This document shows, piece by piece, positions 33,635 to 42,124 of a DNA stretch of 64,000 nt (within the stretch, counting starts at the first letter, position 1; each line of letters starts with the position of its first letter). A program made the position numbers and the translations under genes. The stretch is from an uncultured Allobosea sp. (GTDB lineage Bacteria > Pseudomonadota > Alphaproteobacteria > Rhizobiales > Beijerinckiaceae): assembly GCF_945957345.1 (NCBI RefSeq), contig NZ_CAMFKW010000026.1, positions 1 through 64,000 on the forward strand. The letters are read 5' to 3'. The notes under the pieces are model-generated. The model was not told the DNA's origin. It did not search any database and saw only the letters and a list, made by a program, of their open reading frames with translations.

Positions 33635-33824
33635 GGCGCGCTGCTTATGACTGCCGGCCCGCCATCTTTCAAGGGCCGAGATGCAGTGTTTTGCACAATC
33701 CCGCTAAATCATGCGCAATCGGTTGCGATCTGTGGCGGGCATGGTCACATCTGGTCGTCGGCAGAGTCGGGTTGGCCGGCGGAGCCACGGCACGGACCTG
33801 TGCGGCGGATGGCGACGGGAGCGG

Positions 33825-34148
33825 ATGGTGCGGTTTCTTCTCCGGTTGATCGGTTATCTCTCTGTCGCGGCGGGATTCGTCGCGCTCGTGATCGATGGTG
33901 CCCGCTCGATCGCCAATGCCGGATTGCGCTTTACGTCGCTTGGCGAGGTGCTGATTGCCGTCATTCAAGAGCGCTATCAGCTCATCCAGCCGGCGGTCGA
34001 ACGCAATATCCATCCCTTGCTCTGGGATCCGGTCGTCGTCACCGTACTGCACGCCCCGGTGGCGGCGGTCGCGCTCCTGCTCGGCTTCGCGCTGCTCTGG
34101 CTGGGGCGGCGCCCGCAGGAGGTCATCGGCATCGTAACGCGTCGGTGA
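33825..34148 (+). CDS. small two-helix membrane protein, unknown
   Basis: A 107-residue protein starting MVRFLLRLIGYLSVAAGFVA with one hydrophobic helix near residues 5-25 and a second at 77-97 (LHAPVAAVALLLGFALLWLG), joined by a loop of about 45 residues (RYQLIQPAVERNIHPLLWDP). Proteins of this layout are conserved next to tRNA-Ser in Rhizobiales. Function is unknown. Confidence 0.65.
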   Translation: MVRFLLRLIGYLSVAAGFVALVIDGARSIANAGLRFTSLGEVLIAVIQERYQLIQPAVERNIHPLLWDPVVVTVLHAPVAAVALLLGFALLWLGRRPQEVIGIVTRR

Positions 34149-34228
34149 TGGCACGCCTGCGTTCCCGCCCCTGTCCGAACCGCTCGCGGGCGCTTACATA
34201 AGCGTCGAGCCCGAACGAAACGGAGCCA

Positions 34229-34888
34229 ATGATGTTCTCCCTGCGCAAGAAGACCGAGATTCCGACTGCGGCCGAGGCGCTGCCCGGCCGCCCTGCGGCG
34301 ATTCCGACCGCCGAAACCCATTTCGTCAATGGCCGCCCGTTGGCCGGGCCTTACCCGGAGGGAACCCGCAAGGCCCTGTTCGGCCTCGGCTGCTTCTGGG
34401 GCGCCGAGCGCAAGTTCTGGCAGAGCGGCGAAGGCATCTGGGTCACGGCCGTGGGCTATGCCGGCGGCTCGACGCCCAACCCGACCTATGAAGAGGTCTG
34501 TAGCGGTATGACCGGCCACACCGAGGTCGTCCTCGTCGTCTTCGACCTCGCCAAAATCGCCTATGAGGACCTGCTGAAGATCTTCTGGGAGAATCACGAT
34601 CCGACCCAGGGCATGCGGCAGGGCGGCGATATCGGCACGCAGTACCGTTCGGCGATCTACACCTATGATGCCGAGCAGCAGGCGGCAGCCGAGCGTTCGC
34701 GTGCCGAATACGGCAAGGCGCTGGCCGCGGGCGGCTACGGCCCGATCACGACGGAGATTCGCGAGGCACCGGCGCTCTATTTCGCCGAGGACTACCACCA
34801 GCAATACCTGGCGAAGAATCCGGGCGGCTATTGCGGCCTGGGCGGCACCGGCGTCGCCTGCCAGATCGGCCTCGGCGTCGAGGCCTGA
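34229..34888 (+). CDS. msrA: peptide methionine sulfoxide reductase A
   Basis: A 219-residue enzyme that reduces methionine-S-sulfoxide in proteins. The catalytic motif [15 protein letters not shown] carries the nucleophilic Cys near residue 54. Other family elements are [40 protein letters not shown] and the C-terminal [20 protein letters not shown] with a resolving Cys. Adjacent ATGs at 34229 and 34232 are possible starts. A strong terminator follows. Confidence 0.95.
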   Translation: MMFSLRKKTEIPTAAEALPGRPAAIPTAETHFVNGRPLAGPYPEGTRKALFGLGCFWGAERKFWQSGEGIWVTAVGYAGGSTPNPTYEEVCSGMTGHTEVVLVVFDLAKIAYEDLLKIFWENHDPTQGMRQGGDIGTQYRSAIYTYDAEQQAAAERSRAEYGKALAAGGYGPITTEIREAPALYFAEDYHQQYLAKNPGGYCGLGGTGVACQIGLGVEA

Positions 34889-34890
34889 CG

Positions 34891-34921
34891 AAAAGGGGAG
34901 GCATCGCCTCCCCTTCTTTTT
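34891..34921 (+). terminator. rho-independent terminator after msrA
   Basis: AAGGGGAGGC and GCCTCCCCTT form a ten-pair stem with a three-base loop, followed by CTTTTTT. Confidence 0.85.
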
Positions 34922-35003
34922 GACGTGCTGGGTTCCTGATATGTTCTTGCGTCGACGTAAAAGCTTCGCTAGCTTTCCCAAGGGGTAAGGAGCGGGGCCG
35001 GAG

Positions 35004-35645
35004 ATGGTGGCGCGAGTAGCGACCGTGGCGTTCGAGGGCATCGAGGCGCGCGCCGTCGACGTTCAGGTCCAGATCGCGCCGGGCGGCGTCGCCTTCGTGC
35101 TGGTCGGATTGCCCGACAAGGCGGTTGCCGAAAGCCGCGAGCGGGTCCGCGCCGCGCTGCTCGCCTCGGGGCTCGCGCTGCCGGCCAAGCGCGTCACCGT
35201 CAATCTGGCTCCGGCCGATCTGCCCAAGGAAGGCAGCCATTACGATCTACCGATCGCGCTCGCCGTGATGGCCGCGATCGGGGCGCTTCCCGCCGACGCT
35301 CTCTCCGGTTACGCCGTACTTGGCGAATTGGCGCTCGACGGTTCGATCGCACCGGTCGCGGGCGTCCTGCCCGCGGCGATCGCGGCCTATGCGAAGGGGC
35401 AGGGGTTGATCTGCCCAGCCGCGTCCGGCCCGGAGGCGGCCTGGGCTGCCGCCGATATCGATATCCTGGCGCCACGCTCTCTGATCCAGCTCGCCAATCA
35501 TTTCAAGGGCACGCAGGTCATGGCCCGGCCTGAGCCGGCGGTCGCGCGCCAGGTCGGCCCCTTGCCGGATCTCGCCGACGTCAAGGGCCAGGAAAGCGCG
35601 CGGCGCGTGCTCGAGATCGCCGCGGCCGGCGGGCATAACCTCCTA
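35004..35645 (+). pseudogene. comM: comM (YifB-like Mg-chelatase-fold ATPase), 3' part missing
   Basis: The N-terminal 214 residues of ComM are intact: MVARVATVAFEGIEARAVDV, VGLPDKAVAESRERVRAALL, VNLAPADLPKEGSHYDLPIA, then LPDLADVKGQESARRVLEIA. The gene breaks at AAGGHNLL, just before the Walker A motif (GPPGSGKS) expected next, and 12 foreign codons lead to a stop at 35681. About 300 residues, including the whole ATPase core, are absent here and were not found elsewhere in the window. ComM is a hexameric helicase that extends branch migration in natural transformation and other recombination. The next gene is a serine recombinase, so the break is read as an integration site. Confidence 0.9.
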
Positions 35646-35709
35646 ATATCAGCTTTATTATTGTCAGTGGGTGCGAGTTAATGAACAATGTCTGAACCCG
35701 AGCAAACCA

Positions 35710-37299
35710 ATGGCACGATCCAGGACCAATCTACAGCCGCCACCGAGCAAGCCTCTCGCGTATTCATACGTGCGCTTTTCGACGCCGGAGCAGGCTCGGG
35801 GCGAGAGCTTTCGCCGGCAGATTGAGCTGGCGCGCGCCTATGCGGCCAAGCATGGCCTGCATCTTGACGAGAGCTTCCGCGACGAGGGTGTGTCCGCCTT
35901 CAAAGGCCGCCACCGCGATGAGCGCGCAGCGTTGGGCGCTTTCCTAAGGCGCGTGGAAAGTGGCGACGTCGCTAAGGGGTCGTATCTCCTTGTCGAGAGT
36001 CTCGATCGCTTGTCACGCGAAGAGGTCGTCGATGCGCTGGAGCTGTTTCTGGGCCTGACCCGGAACGGCATCGTCATCGTCACACTGGCCGACCAGCGGG
36101 TCTATTCGCGAGCGAGCCTGCGTGCCGACCAGACGCAACTGATCATCAGCATCGTTGTGATGTCGCGCGCTCACGAAGAGAGTGCGATGAAGTCCAAGCG
36201 CGTCTCCGATGCCTGGGCAGCCAAACGCCAACGTGCCGCCGATGAGCGGCAGGCGATGACGGCGCGCTGCCCCGCCTGGCTCGAGCTCGTCGGTGGGCCG
36301 AGATCCGGGCGCTATGTCGAGATCCTCAAGCGCGTCGAGATCGTCCGAAAGATGTTTGCGGACACGATCGCCGGTATCGGACGCCGCACGATTCAAAAAG
36401 AGCTGAACGACAAGGAGGTGCCGACCTGGGGCATCGGCAGGAAGCGCAGCCAGTTCTGGCATGACAGCTATATCGCAAAGATCTTGTCGAACCCGGCCGC
36501 CTATGGACGCTATGTCCCGCGCGGCAAACTCGCCGGTGGTTCGGATGCTACGGCGGAGGCGCCGATCGACGGGTATTTTCCGGCAATCATCGACGAGGCG
36601 ACCTTTTGGGCGGCACAGGCTGCCTCAAAATCTCGCGGCTTCGGCAAGGGCACGCCAGGTCGCCGCAAGAACCTTCTGTCGAAGCTCGTGCGCTGCGAGG
36701 CGTGCAGCAACAACCTTGTCTTCATCGACAAAACGGTTCGCGGCGGCGGTCACAAGCTCAAATGCGGCCGTGCACATGCGAGCGCCGGCTGCGATCACCG
36801 GACGATGTACGACTACAAGCGCGTCGAGCTCGCGGTGGTGTTCGGTCTGGGCCAGCGCCGCAAAGGCCTGATCGCGGCAGCCACCGACCGGCAGAGCCAA
36901 GCAAAAGCCGCGCTCTCGGCGGCGCAAGCCCGCCGCGACGACCTTGAGCGTCAGCTCGACAATCTGATCCAACTCGTTCAGGCGTCCGGTGGCGGCAGCC
37001 GCCTCGGCAAACAGGTCCAGGCGCTCGAAGCCGCAGTCGACGCGGCCGACGATGAGATCGTGGCGCTGGACCGAGCTTTCCGACAATCACAATCCGCCGA
37101 TGTCGATAGCGCGACCGAGGGACTGCAGGCGGTCTACGACAGGCTCAGCGCCGATCCCGACGATTTAGCCATCCGCGCCGCCTTTCAGCAGCGCCTTAAG
37201 CTGCTGGTCGATCACGTTGTACTCGGCCCGAACGGATTTGTCGTGACCCACACCGACGGCTCGACCTCGAGCACAAGTTTCGCCGGTCCAGACCGTTAG
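35710..37299 (+). CDS. large serine recombinase (integrase)
   Basis: A 529-residue recombinase. The catalytic domain (residues 15-165) begins AYSYVRFSTPEQARGESFRR, with the active Ser probably at residue 24, and includes LLVESLDRLSREEV. The recombinase domain follows (RRTIQKELNDKEVP, ILSNPAAYGRYVPRG), then a zinc ribbon with four cysteines (LVRCEACSNNLVF, LKCGRAHASAGC), a coiled coil (about 400-470) and a short C-terminal part. Such enzymes integrate phages and mobile elements at specific sites. It starts 64 bp after the comM break and is oriented inward. The ATG at 35710 is preferred over 35671. Confidence 0.92.
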   Translation: MARSRTNLQPPPSKPLAYSYVRFSTPEQARGESFRRQIELARAYAAKHGLHLDESFRDEGVSAFKGRHRDERAALGAFLRRVESGDVAKGSYLLVESLDRLSREEVVDALELFLGLTRNGIVIVTLADQRVYSRASLRADQTQLIISIVVMSRAHEESAMKSKRVSDAWAAKRQRAADERQAMTARCPAWLELVGGPRSGRYVEILKRVEIVRKMFADTIAGIGRRTIQKELNDKEVPTWGIGRKRSQFWHDSYIAKILSNPAAYGRYVPRGKLAGGSDATAEAPIDGYFPAIIDEATFWAAQAASKSRGFGKGTPGRRKNLLSKLVRCEACSNNLVFIDKTVRGGGHKLKCGRAHASAGCDHRTMYDYKRVELAVVFGLGQRRKGLIAAATDRQSQAKAALSAAQARRDDLERQLDNLIQLVQASGGGSRLGKQVQALEAAVDAADDEIVALDRAFRQSQSADVDSATEGLQAVYDRLSADPDDLAIRAAFQQRLKLLVDHVVLGPNGFVVTHTDGSTSSTSFAGPDR

Positions 37300-37409
37300 C
37301 GGCGACGCTGCAAATCCGCATTGCCGATGTGCTCTAACGGCATAAACTGAGCCGATCTACCCGAGACCGGCTGCGCATTGCCGGCTCGAAGCCCGCAATG
37401 GTGGGCACT

Positions 37410-37661
37410 CTACTCGCCGTCGCCGCTGTCGGTCTTTGGTTTTGCGCGGATACCGACGCCGCGCCCGTTCTCGAACAGGAACTCGACGCCTTGCTGTTCG
37501 AGGGCGGTTTGCAAGTCGCGAAGCGTGCGGTCGTGGGGGAGGCGGTCGCCTCCTTCAAAATGGCTGATCGTGCGCTTCGATACGCCTGTCAGATCGGCAA
37601 GATCCTGTTGCGACAGACCCAGCCAACCCCGCGCAGCGCTTATTTGCTGCCTATTAACCAC
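37410..37661 (-). CDS. XRE-family helix-turn-helix regulator
   Basis: An 83-residue protein that is almost entirely one Cro/C1-type HTH: ISAARGWLGLSQQDLADLTG, VSKRTISHFEGGDRLPHDRT, then the helix LRDLQTALEQQGVEFLFENG. The final ...GVEFLFENGRGVGIR pattern is typical of short XRE regulators in rhizobial elements. It is divergent from the nuclease gene, and the palindrome at 37682-37704 lies between them, 21 bp from its ATG, consistent with autoregulation. Confidence 0.85.
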   Translation of the reverse strand: MVNRQQISAARGWLGLSQQDLADLTGVSKRTISHFEGGDRLPHDRTLRDLQTALEQQGVEFLFENGRGVGIRAKPKTDSGDGE

Positions 37662-37681
37662 AGTTGTACTTCAAAATTGCA

Positions 37682-37704
37682 ATTGTGCATTTTATGAGCA
37701 CAAT
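37682..37704. promoter_or_regulatory. palindromic operator candidate
   Basis: A perfect inverted repeat, ATTGTGC and GCACAAT, separated by nine AT-rich bases. It lies in the divergent gap between the XRE gene (start 37661) and the nuclease gene (start 37746). Half-site length and position fit an XRE dimer site. Confidence 0.55.
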
Positions 37705-37745
37705 GATTCCCGTGGACACGCCGTCCACGAGAGGAACCTTACGCC

Positions 37746-38612
37746 ATGCATCATGCAGCCTCCAGCCCTGTTTCCGCCGTCGTCCCCGCCATCCCCACGG
37801 CCATGCCGGTCTCGCCGCCGCGCGCCTTGCCGGCCAATCTGCTCGCCCGGATCGAGAAGGCGGTGTCGGGCGCGGGTTCGGCCGAGTTCGCGGTCGATCC
37901 GCTGCTCGGCCACAGCCTCAGCGCTGTGACGTCGTTCCTGACCTCGGTGGTCAAGCGCTCGGGCGCGGTGATCGAGGACGCGCTCTATGCCGCACTGGTG
38001 CGCAATCGCCGTTTCCTGGTGATGCAGCAGGTGCGCATCCCGATCACCAGGGCGGCCGAGATGTATGTCCAGGAGAACGGTCCCGGACGCGTCGGCGAGC
38101 TCGCGCTCGCCAGCGACGGCGCGACCGTCCGGGTCGGGCATTTCGACATGATCGTGATCGACCAGCAGCGCTCGGTCGCGATGGTGATCGAGATCAAGAG
38201 GGGCTCCGGCATTACCGAGAGCAAGAAGCGCAAGGCGACCGAGCGCGATCTCGCCTGCGCCAGGCTCCAGCTCGCCTCCTATCTGCGCACGCTTCTGGGC
38301 ATCAAGTTGAAGCACTATCGCTGCCACGTCATCGACTTCTACGGCCGGTCGGGGTTCCGCGACGAGCTGACCGTGACCCGCGAGGGGCTCGACAACCTGT
38401 TCGGCGTGCCGGTGATCCCGACCATCGACGCGGCGCTTTCCGCGCTCGAGGCCAGGATGGTCGCGCGCGTGCCGCCGATGCTGCAGATCGCGCAGGAGCG
38501 GCTCGCCGACCGCACGGCCGAACCCGTGCCCCGCCGCGCCGGCCGCGGCGCGCTGGCAATTCTGAGCGGGCGCCAGGCTGGTCCGGCCCTCGCGCTGAGC
38601 CCGCCCGCCTGA
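37746..38612 (+). CDS. predicted PD-(D/E)XK nuclease-like protein
   Basis: A 288-residue protein of no named family. Residues 1-35 are a Pro/Ala-rich lead. A helix with E77 (GAVIEDALYAALVRNRRFLV) is followed by VRVGHFDMIVIDQQRSVAMV (D134) and IEIKRGSGITESKKRKATER (E149-x-K151). This E...D...ExK order is the core of PD-(D/E)XK nucleases; a second helix with RLQLASYLRTLLGIKLKHYR follows, as in that fold. The C-terminal 60 residues are Ala/Arg-rich. It heads the genes that include the AAA+/M41 protease and faces an XRE regulator. Nuclease activity is an inference from the motif alone. Confidence 0.6.
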   Translation: MHHAASSPVSAVVPAIPTAMPVSPPRALPANLLARIEKAVSGAGSAEFAVDPLLGHSLSAVTSFLTSVVKRSGAVIEDALYAALVRNRRFLVMQQVRIPITRAAEMYVQENGPGRVGELALASDGATVRVGHFDMIVIDQQRSVAMVIEIKRGSGITESKKRKATERDLACARLQLASYLRTLLGIKLKHYRCHVIDFYGRSGFRDELTVTREGLDNLFGVPVIPTIDAALSALEARMVARVPPMLQIAQERLADRTAEPVPRRAGRGALAILSGRQAGPALALSPPA

Positions 38613-38706
38613 TCTGACGGCGGCGCTCGCCGCCGCCGGCCTTCGTCTTTACCTCACCTTTGACCCGACGCCGGCCCCGTGCCGGCGATCGCTGGAGCTC
38701 GCCCCA

Positions 38707-39192
38707 ATGACCGCCGCCATCCTTGCCCATCCCGCCACGACCCGAACCATGCCGCACGTAGCCATCGCCGCCTCGGCTTGCGAGGTTGGCGGCTCGGCCC
38801 CGCTGCTGCGGCTCTGGCGCAGCGTGCCTGCCGACGCGATCGCCGATCGCGACCGGGTCGAGCTGCGCGCTCTGATTTGCGCCGTCACGCCGCTTCGGGT
38901 CGAGCACTGGCGCGAGGCGCTCGCCGGCGACCCGGCCGCCGCCGTCGCTGCGGCGCTGAAGCTGTCCGGGCTCGACGTGCTCGACACCCCGCGCCACGAC
39001 CTCGTGATGTCCTTGGTCCTGCTGCACGCGCTTGCCGGCTCGGATGCAGCGCGCACGACGCTCGCCTTCGTGTTGCAGCGCCGGCGCTATCTCGGCGAGG
39101 ATGTCGAGCGGCTGATCGCTTCCTGGCGCAGGAGCGACCGCTCCGCGATCCGCCGCGCCTCCATCAAGGCTCTCATGGAGGCCCTGTCATGA
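38707..39192 (+). CDS. all-helical 161-residue protein, unknown
   Basis: It starts MTAAILAHPATTRTMPHVAI and is Ala/Leu/Arg-rich with at least six predicted helices, for example LLRLWRSVPADAIADRDRVE and HDLVMSLVLLHALAGSDAAR. No catalytic motif or membrane segment is visible and no family is recognised. Its ATGA overlap with the AAA+/M41 gene implies coupled translation and possibly a stoichiometric partner or adaptor of the protease. Confidence 0.6.
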   Translation: MTAAILAHPATTRTMPHVAIAASACEVGGSAPLLRLWRSVPADAIADRDRVELRALICAVTPLRVEHWREALAGDPAAAVAAALKLSGLDVLDTPRHDLVMSLVLLHALAGSDAARTTLAFVLQRRRYLGEDVERLIASWRRSDRSAIRRASIKALMEALS

Positions 39193-41126
39193 GCGCCGAC
39201 ACCACTGCCGACGACGACGCGTTCATCACCGGTATCGACAGCCTGTCGGATAACGGCAGGGATGTCGCCACGACGCCATTGATTCCGCTCGACCTGCTCG
39301 CGCTGATCGCCTGGCACGAGGCCGGAGGCCCGCGCCTGATCTCGCGGATGAAGCGTGGCCAGGCGGTCTTGATCAAGACCCCCTCCGAGATCTGGTATGA
39401 TCCGATCAAGGCGATCGTCGATCGCGAGAAGACCGGCGCGATCGTCTTCGAGGGCAAGCGCAAGGGCGGCGACAAGAAGCCGAGCGATGCCTTCGTCGTC
39501 GATCTCCTGCAGGACGGGCGTGGCGTAGTCGGCCTCAGTGTCGATGCCGGCCTGCTGCCGCCGCTGCTGCGCACCAGCGCCGATGCCGAGCTGATCATCC
39601 CGGCGCTGAGCCCCGCTTTGGTCCGCCGGGCGATCGCCGGATTTTTTGGCAAGCGCAGCCCGGTCGTGAAGCCGGACGACATCGCCGGCCTCGACCTGAT
39701 CGAGATCGCCGCCGCGATCCGGCCGTCCTCCAGTCCGCAGGCGAGCCTGCGCCGGCTGCGACAGGCGAGCGCGCGCAAGGCCGCGCCCGACGCGATCGAC
39801 GACACGCCCTTGCTTTCCGAACTCTCAGGCCTCGGCGAAGCAAAGGATTGGTGTCTCGATCTCTGCGCCGCGCTCGATGAGGCTCGCGCCGGCACGATCT
39901 CTTACGGCGAGATCGAAAGCGGCATCTTCTACGGGCCGCCCGGCACCGGCAAGACCCTGCTCGCCCGCTCGCTCGCCAGGAGTGCGAGGGTTCCCCTCGT
40001 CGCGACCAGCGTGCCCGACTGGTTCATGCGCAAGACCGGTCATCTCGGGGATGTCATTCAGCAGATCGACGAAGTCTTTGCCCAGGCGCTCTCGCTAGCG
40101 CCGAGCGTCCTCTTCCTCGATGAGATCGACGCCTTGCCAGATCGTGCCGTCGCCGATGCCCGGTCGCGGGAGTGGTGGGCAAGCGTCGTGTCGGCGCTTC
40201 TCACCCGGATCGATGGATGCCGTGCCGCCAAGCGCGGGGTCGTGCTCCTGGCCGCGACCAATTTCCTGTCGCATCTCGACGCGGCGCTGACGCGGCCAGG
40301 CCGCTTCGACCGCAAGCTGCACGTCCCGCCACCCGACACCGCAGGCCTCGCCGCCATCCTTCGTTCCCATCTAAAGGGTGATTTGGCGCAAGCCGATCTT
40401 CTTCCGCTCGCCCGCCTGATGCCGGGCGCGACCGGCGCCGACATCACCGCGATCGTCAAGGCGGCGCGTCGCCTCGCCCGCAGCGAAGGGCGCCCGCTCA
40501 ACCTCGCCGATCTCCACCGCGCCATCCTGCCGGCGGACGGGCGCAGCGAGACCGAGCGCCGCCATGTCGCGATCCATGAGGCCGGCCATACCGCAGTCGC
40601 GCTCGCGCTCGGGTTCGAGGTCGCGCGGGTCTCGATCCGCAGCGAGGGCACGGCAGGCGGCGTAACCGAACACGCGATCCCGAGCGTCTCGACGCTCGCC
40701 GACATCGAGCGCCGCGTCCTCGTCCTGCTCGCCGGCCGCGCCGCCAACATGGCGGCCGGCGCCGCGCCCGACACCGGCGCCGCCAGTGATATCAGCGAAG
40801 CGACGAGGCTGCTCACCGCAGCCCAGGTCAGCTTCGGGCTCGGCGACGGGCTCGTTGCCCGCACCAGCCCGGACGGCGCACTCGCACTGGTCGGGCGCGA
40901 TCTTGCGCTCGCCAGTACCGTCGACGTCCGGCTCAAGAGCCTGATGCGGCAGGCGCATCAGCTCGTCGCCAGCGAGCGCACCCTGATCGAGGCGATCACG
41001 GAGGCCCTGATGCGCCAGCAGGTCGTCGATGGCGATGAGCTCGCGGCGATCGCCAATCGCAGAGACGGCGATGCGGACGGGCTTGGCTCTGCCGCCTCGC
41101 CGGCGGTAGCGACTGCAAGGCCCTGA
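39189..41126 (+). CDS. soluble AAA+/peptidase M41 (FtsH-like) protease
   Basis: A 645-residue protein. Residues 1-240 are a unique region with no transmembrane helix. The AAA+ module follows: Walker A FYGPPGTGKTLLARSL (249-256), a pore-loop-like VPDWFMRKTGHLGDV, Walker B VLFLDEIDAL (308-314) and the arginine finger ALTRPGRFDRKL. The M41 domain has the zinc motif HEAGH (463-467) and the later acidic ligand in GAASDISEATRLLTAAQ. It thus keeps all FtsH catalytic parts but lacks the two membrane helices of true FtsH, so it should be cytosolic with a different substrate-recognition domain. The ATG at 39189 overlaps the preceding stop. Confidence 0.85.
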   Translation: MSADTTADDDAFITGIDSLSDNGRDVATTPLIPLDLLALIAWHEAGGPRLISRMKRGQAVLIKTPSEIWYDPIKAIVDREKTGAIVFEGKRKGGDKKPSDAFVVDLLQDGRGVVGLSVDAGLLPPLLRTSADAELIIPALSPALVRRAIAGFFGKRSPVVKPDDIAGLDLIEIAAAIRPSSSPQASLRRLRQASARKAAPDAIDDTPLLSELSGLGEAKDWCLDLCAALDEARAGTISYGEIESGIFYGPPGTGKTLLARSLARSARVPLVATSVPDWFMRKTGHLGDVIQQIDEVFAQALSLAPSVLFLDEIDALPDRAVADARSREWWASVVSALLTRIDGCRAAKRGVVLLAATNFLSHLDAALTRPGRFDRKLHVPPPDTAGLAAILRSHLKGDLAQADLLPLARLMPGATGADITAIVKAARRLARSEGRPLNLADLHRAILPADGRSETERRHVAIHEAGHTAVALALGFEVARVSIRSEGTAGGVTEHAIPSVSTLADIERRVLVLLAGRAANMAAGAAPDTGAASDISEATRLLTAAQVSFGLGDGLVARTSPDGALALVGRDLALASTVDVRLKSLMRQAHQLVASERTLIEAITEALMRQQVVDGDELAAIANRRDGDADGLGSAASPAVATARP

Positions 41127-41294
41127 CGACATGTTGGTCAGCAACCACGCGCGTTGCCGTAGGCGCCCGAGCCGAATACCTGCTCGTGACCGCCCGGACA
41201 TCCCAGTGGCGGGCGAGCTGGCACACCGTCGCACATCCACACATTCGCGATTGCCGCGCCATGGCGCGAACTGTCCCTCCCGATGGAGACGCTG

Positions 41295-41807
41295 ATGTCA
41301 CGCCGCAAGCATGCCGACTGGCAGGCCGAGATTTATGACAAGCACGCCGGCTGGCTCGCCGGCACCCGGCCGCATATGGCAATCGGCGACGGCTGGGCGG
41401 ATGTCGTCTCAAGGTTGTTCGATCGGATTTCTCAGGCGCTCGCCGGCGAGCCATCATCGACCAAAATCGTCATCATCGACATCAAGGAAAAATATGGCGA
41501 ACTTCGTGTTGAAATCTTCGCCCCCGTAGGGCCTGAGACCGAAGCAGCGATCGATCAGGCGATCCTGCTCGCCGAGTTGCGTTCCGAATGCACCTGCGAC
41601 GAATGCGGCGCAGCCGGGCGGATGAGGTCGACCCTTGGTCAATCCGCCTGGCTCGCCGTCAAGTGCGATTATCATCAAAGCGGCTATCCCCGGACAGTCG
41701 GGGAGAGGTCCCCAAAGCGTCGAATCAAGGATCGCTTTGGCCTCTTCGAGATCACCTACGACAGGGCCGCAGACAGCATCGCCAAGATCAGTGTCGCGGA
41801 GCGTTGA
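41295..41807 (+). CDS. phage-type hypothetical protein with CxxC motif
   Basis: A 170-residue protein, MSRRKHADWQAEIYDKHAGW. The middle part GDGWADVVSRLFDRISQALA, VIIDIKEKYGELRVEIFAPV and the zinc-knuckle-like ECTCDECGAAGRMR follow a layout common in phage and mobile-element proteins (GWxxL, then KEKFGxLRxY, then CxxCG). Function is unknown. It is transcribed in the same direction as the AAA+ gene after a 168-bp gap. An ATG at 41283 is an alternative start. Confidence 0.6.
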   Translation: MSRRKHADWQAEIYDKHAGWLAGTRPHMAIGDGWADVVSRLFDRISQALAGEPSSTKIVIIDIKEKYGELRVEIFAPVGPETEAAIDQAILLAELRSECTCDECGAAGRMRSTLGQSAWLAVKCDYHQSGYPRTVGERSPKRRIKDRFGLFEITYDRAADSIAKISVAER

Positions 41808-42124
41808 GAGGCAGAATAAAGCTCGATCTCGCTTCCTGGAACCATGCAGCGGCCGCAGCGCGTTGCAGGCCACCGCCGACAGGTGGAGGCCGGGCCGAGC
41901 CAGCTGATTTTACCACCGCTTGCGCGCGCTGCAGCCGGCCCGCCGCGGATTCAGCTCTGTAGCCTGTAGCATGTAGCCTACACCCTACAGGCGCTACATG
42001 GATCGGAGGGGGCTGGAGCGGTGAGTTAACCGCTCGATCGGGCGCGCCGTCAGTCGAACTTGGACGGCGGCGTGAATCGTGGTAATGTGTGTTATACATT
42101 CCTCAAACGCGAGCCACAACCGCC
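41808..42124. other. noncoding control region upstream of the kfrA-like gene
   Basis: About 317 bp without a credible gene. The notable content is the heptad array at 41957-42000, listed separately. An alternative GTG start for the KfrA-like protein lies at 42089. Confidence 0.5.
41957..42000. repeat. symmetrical TGTAGC heptad array
   Basis: Three direct copies of TGTAGC at 7-bp steps (41958, 41965, 41972) are followed by the reverse motif three times (CCTACA at 41977 and 41984, GCTACA at 41993). The whole forms an imperfect palindrome of direct and inverted repeats, 125 bp before the KfrA-like start. Plausible roles are operator for that protein or an origin/partition site. Confidence 0.65.

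Noticed and set aside
38605-38650. GC-rich hairpin after the nuclease gene as a terminator
   Set aside because: A CGGCGGCG/CGCCGCCG stem exists but no T-run follows, and the next gene is in the same direction, so it was not called.
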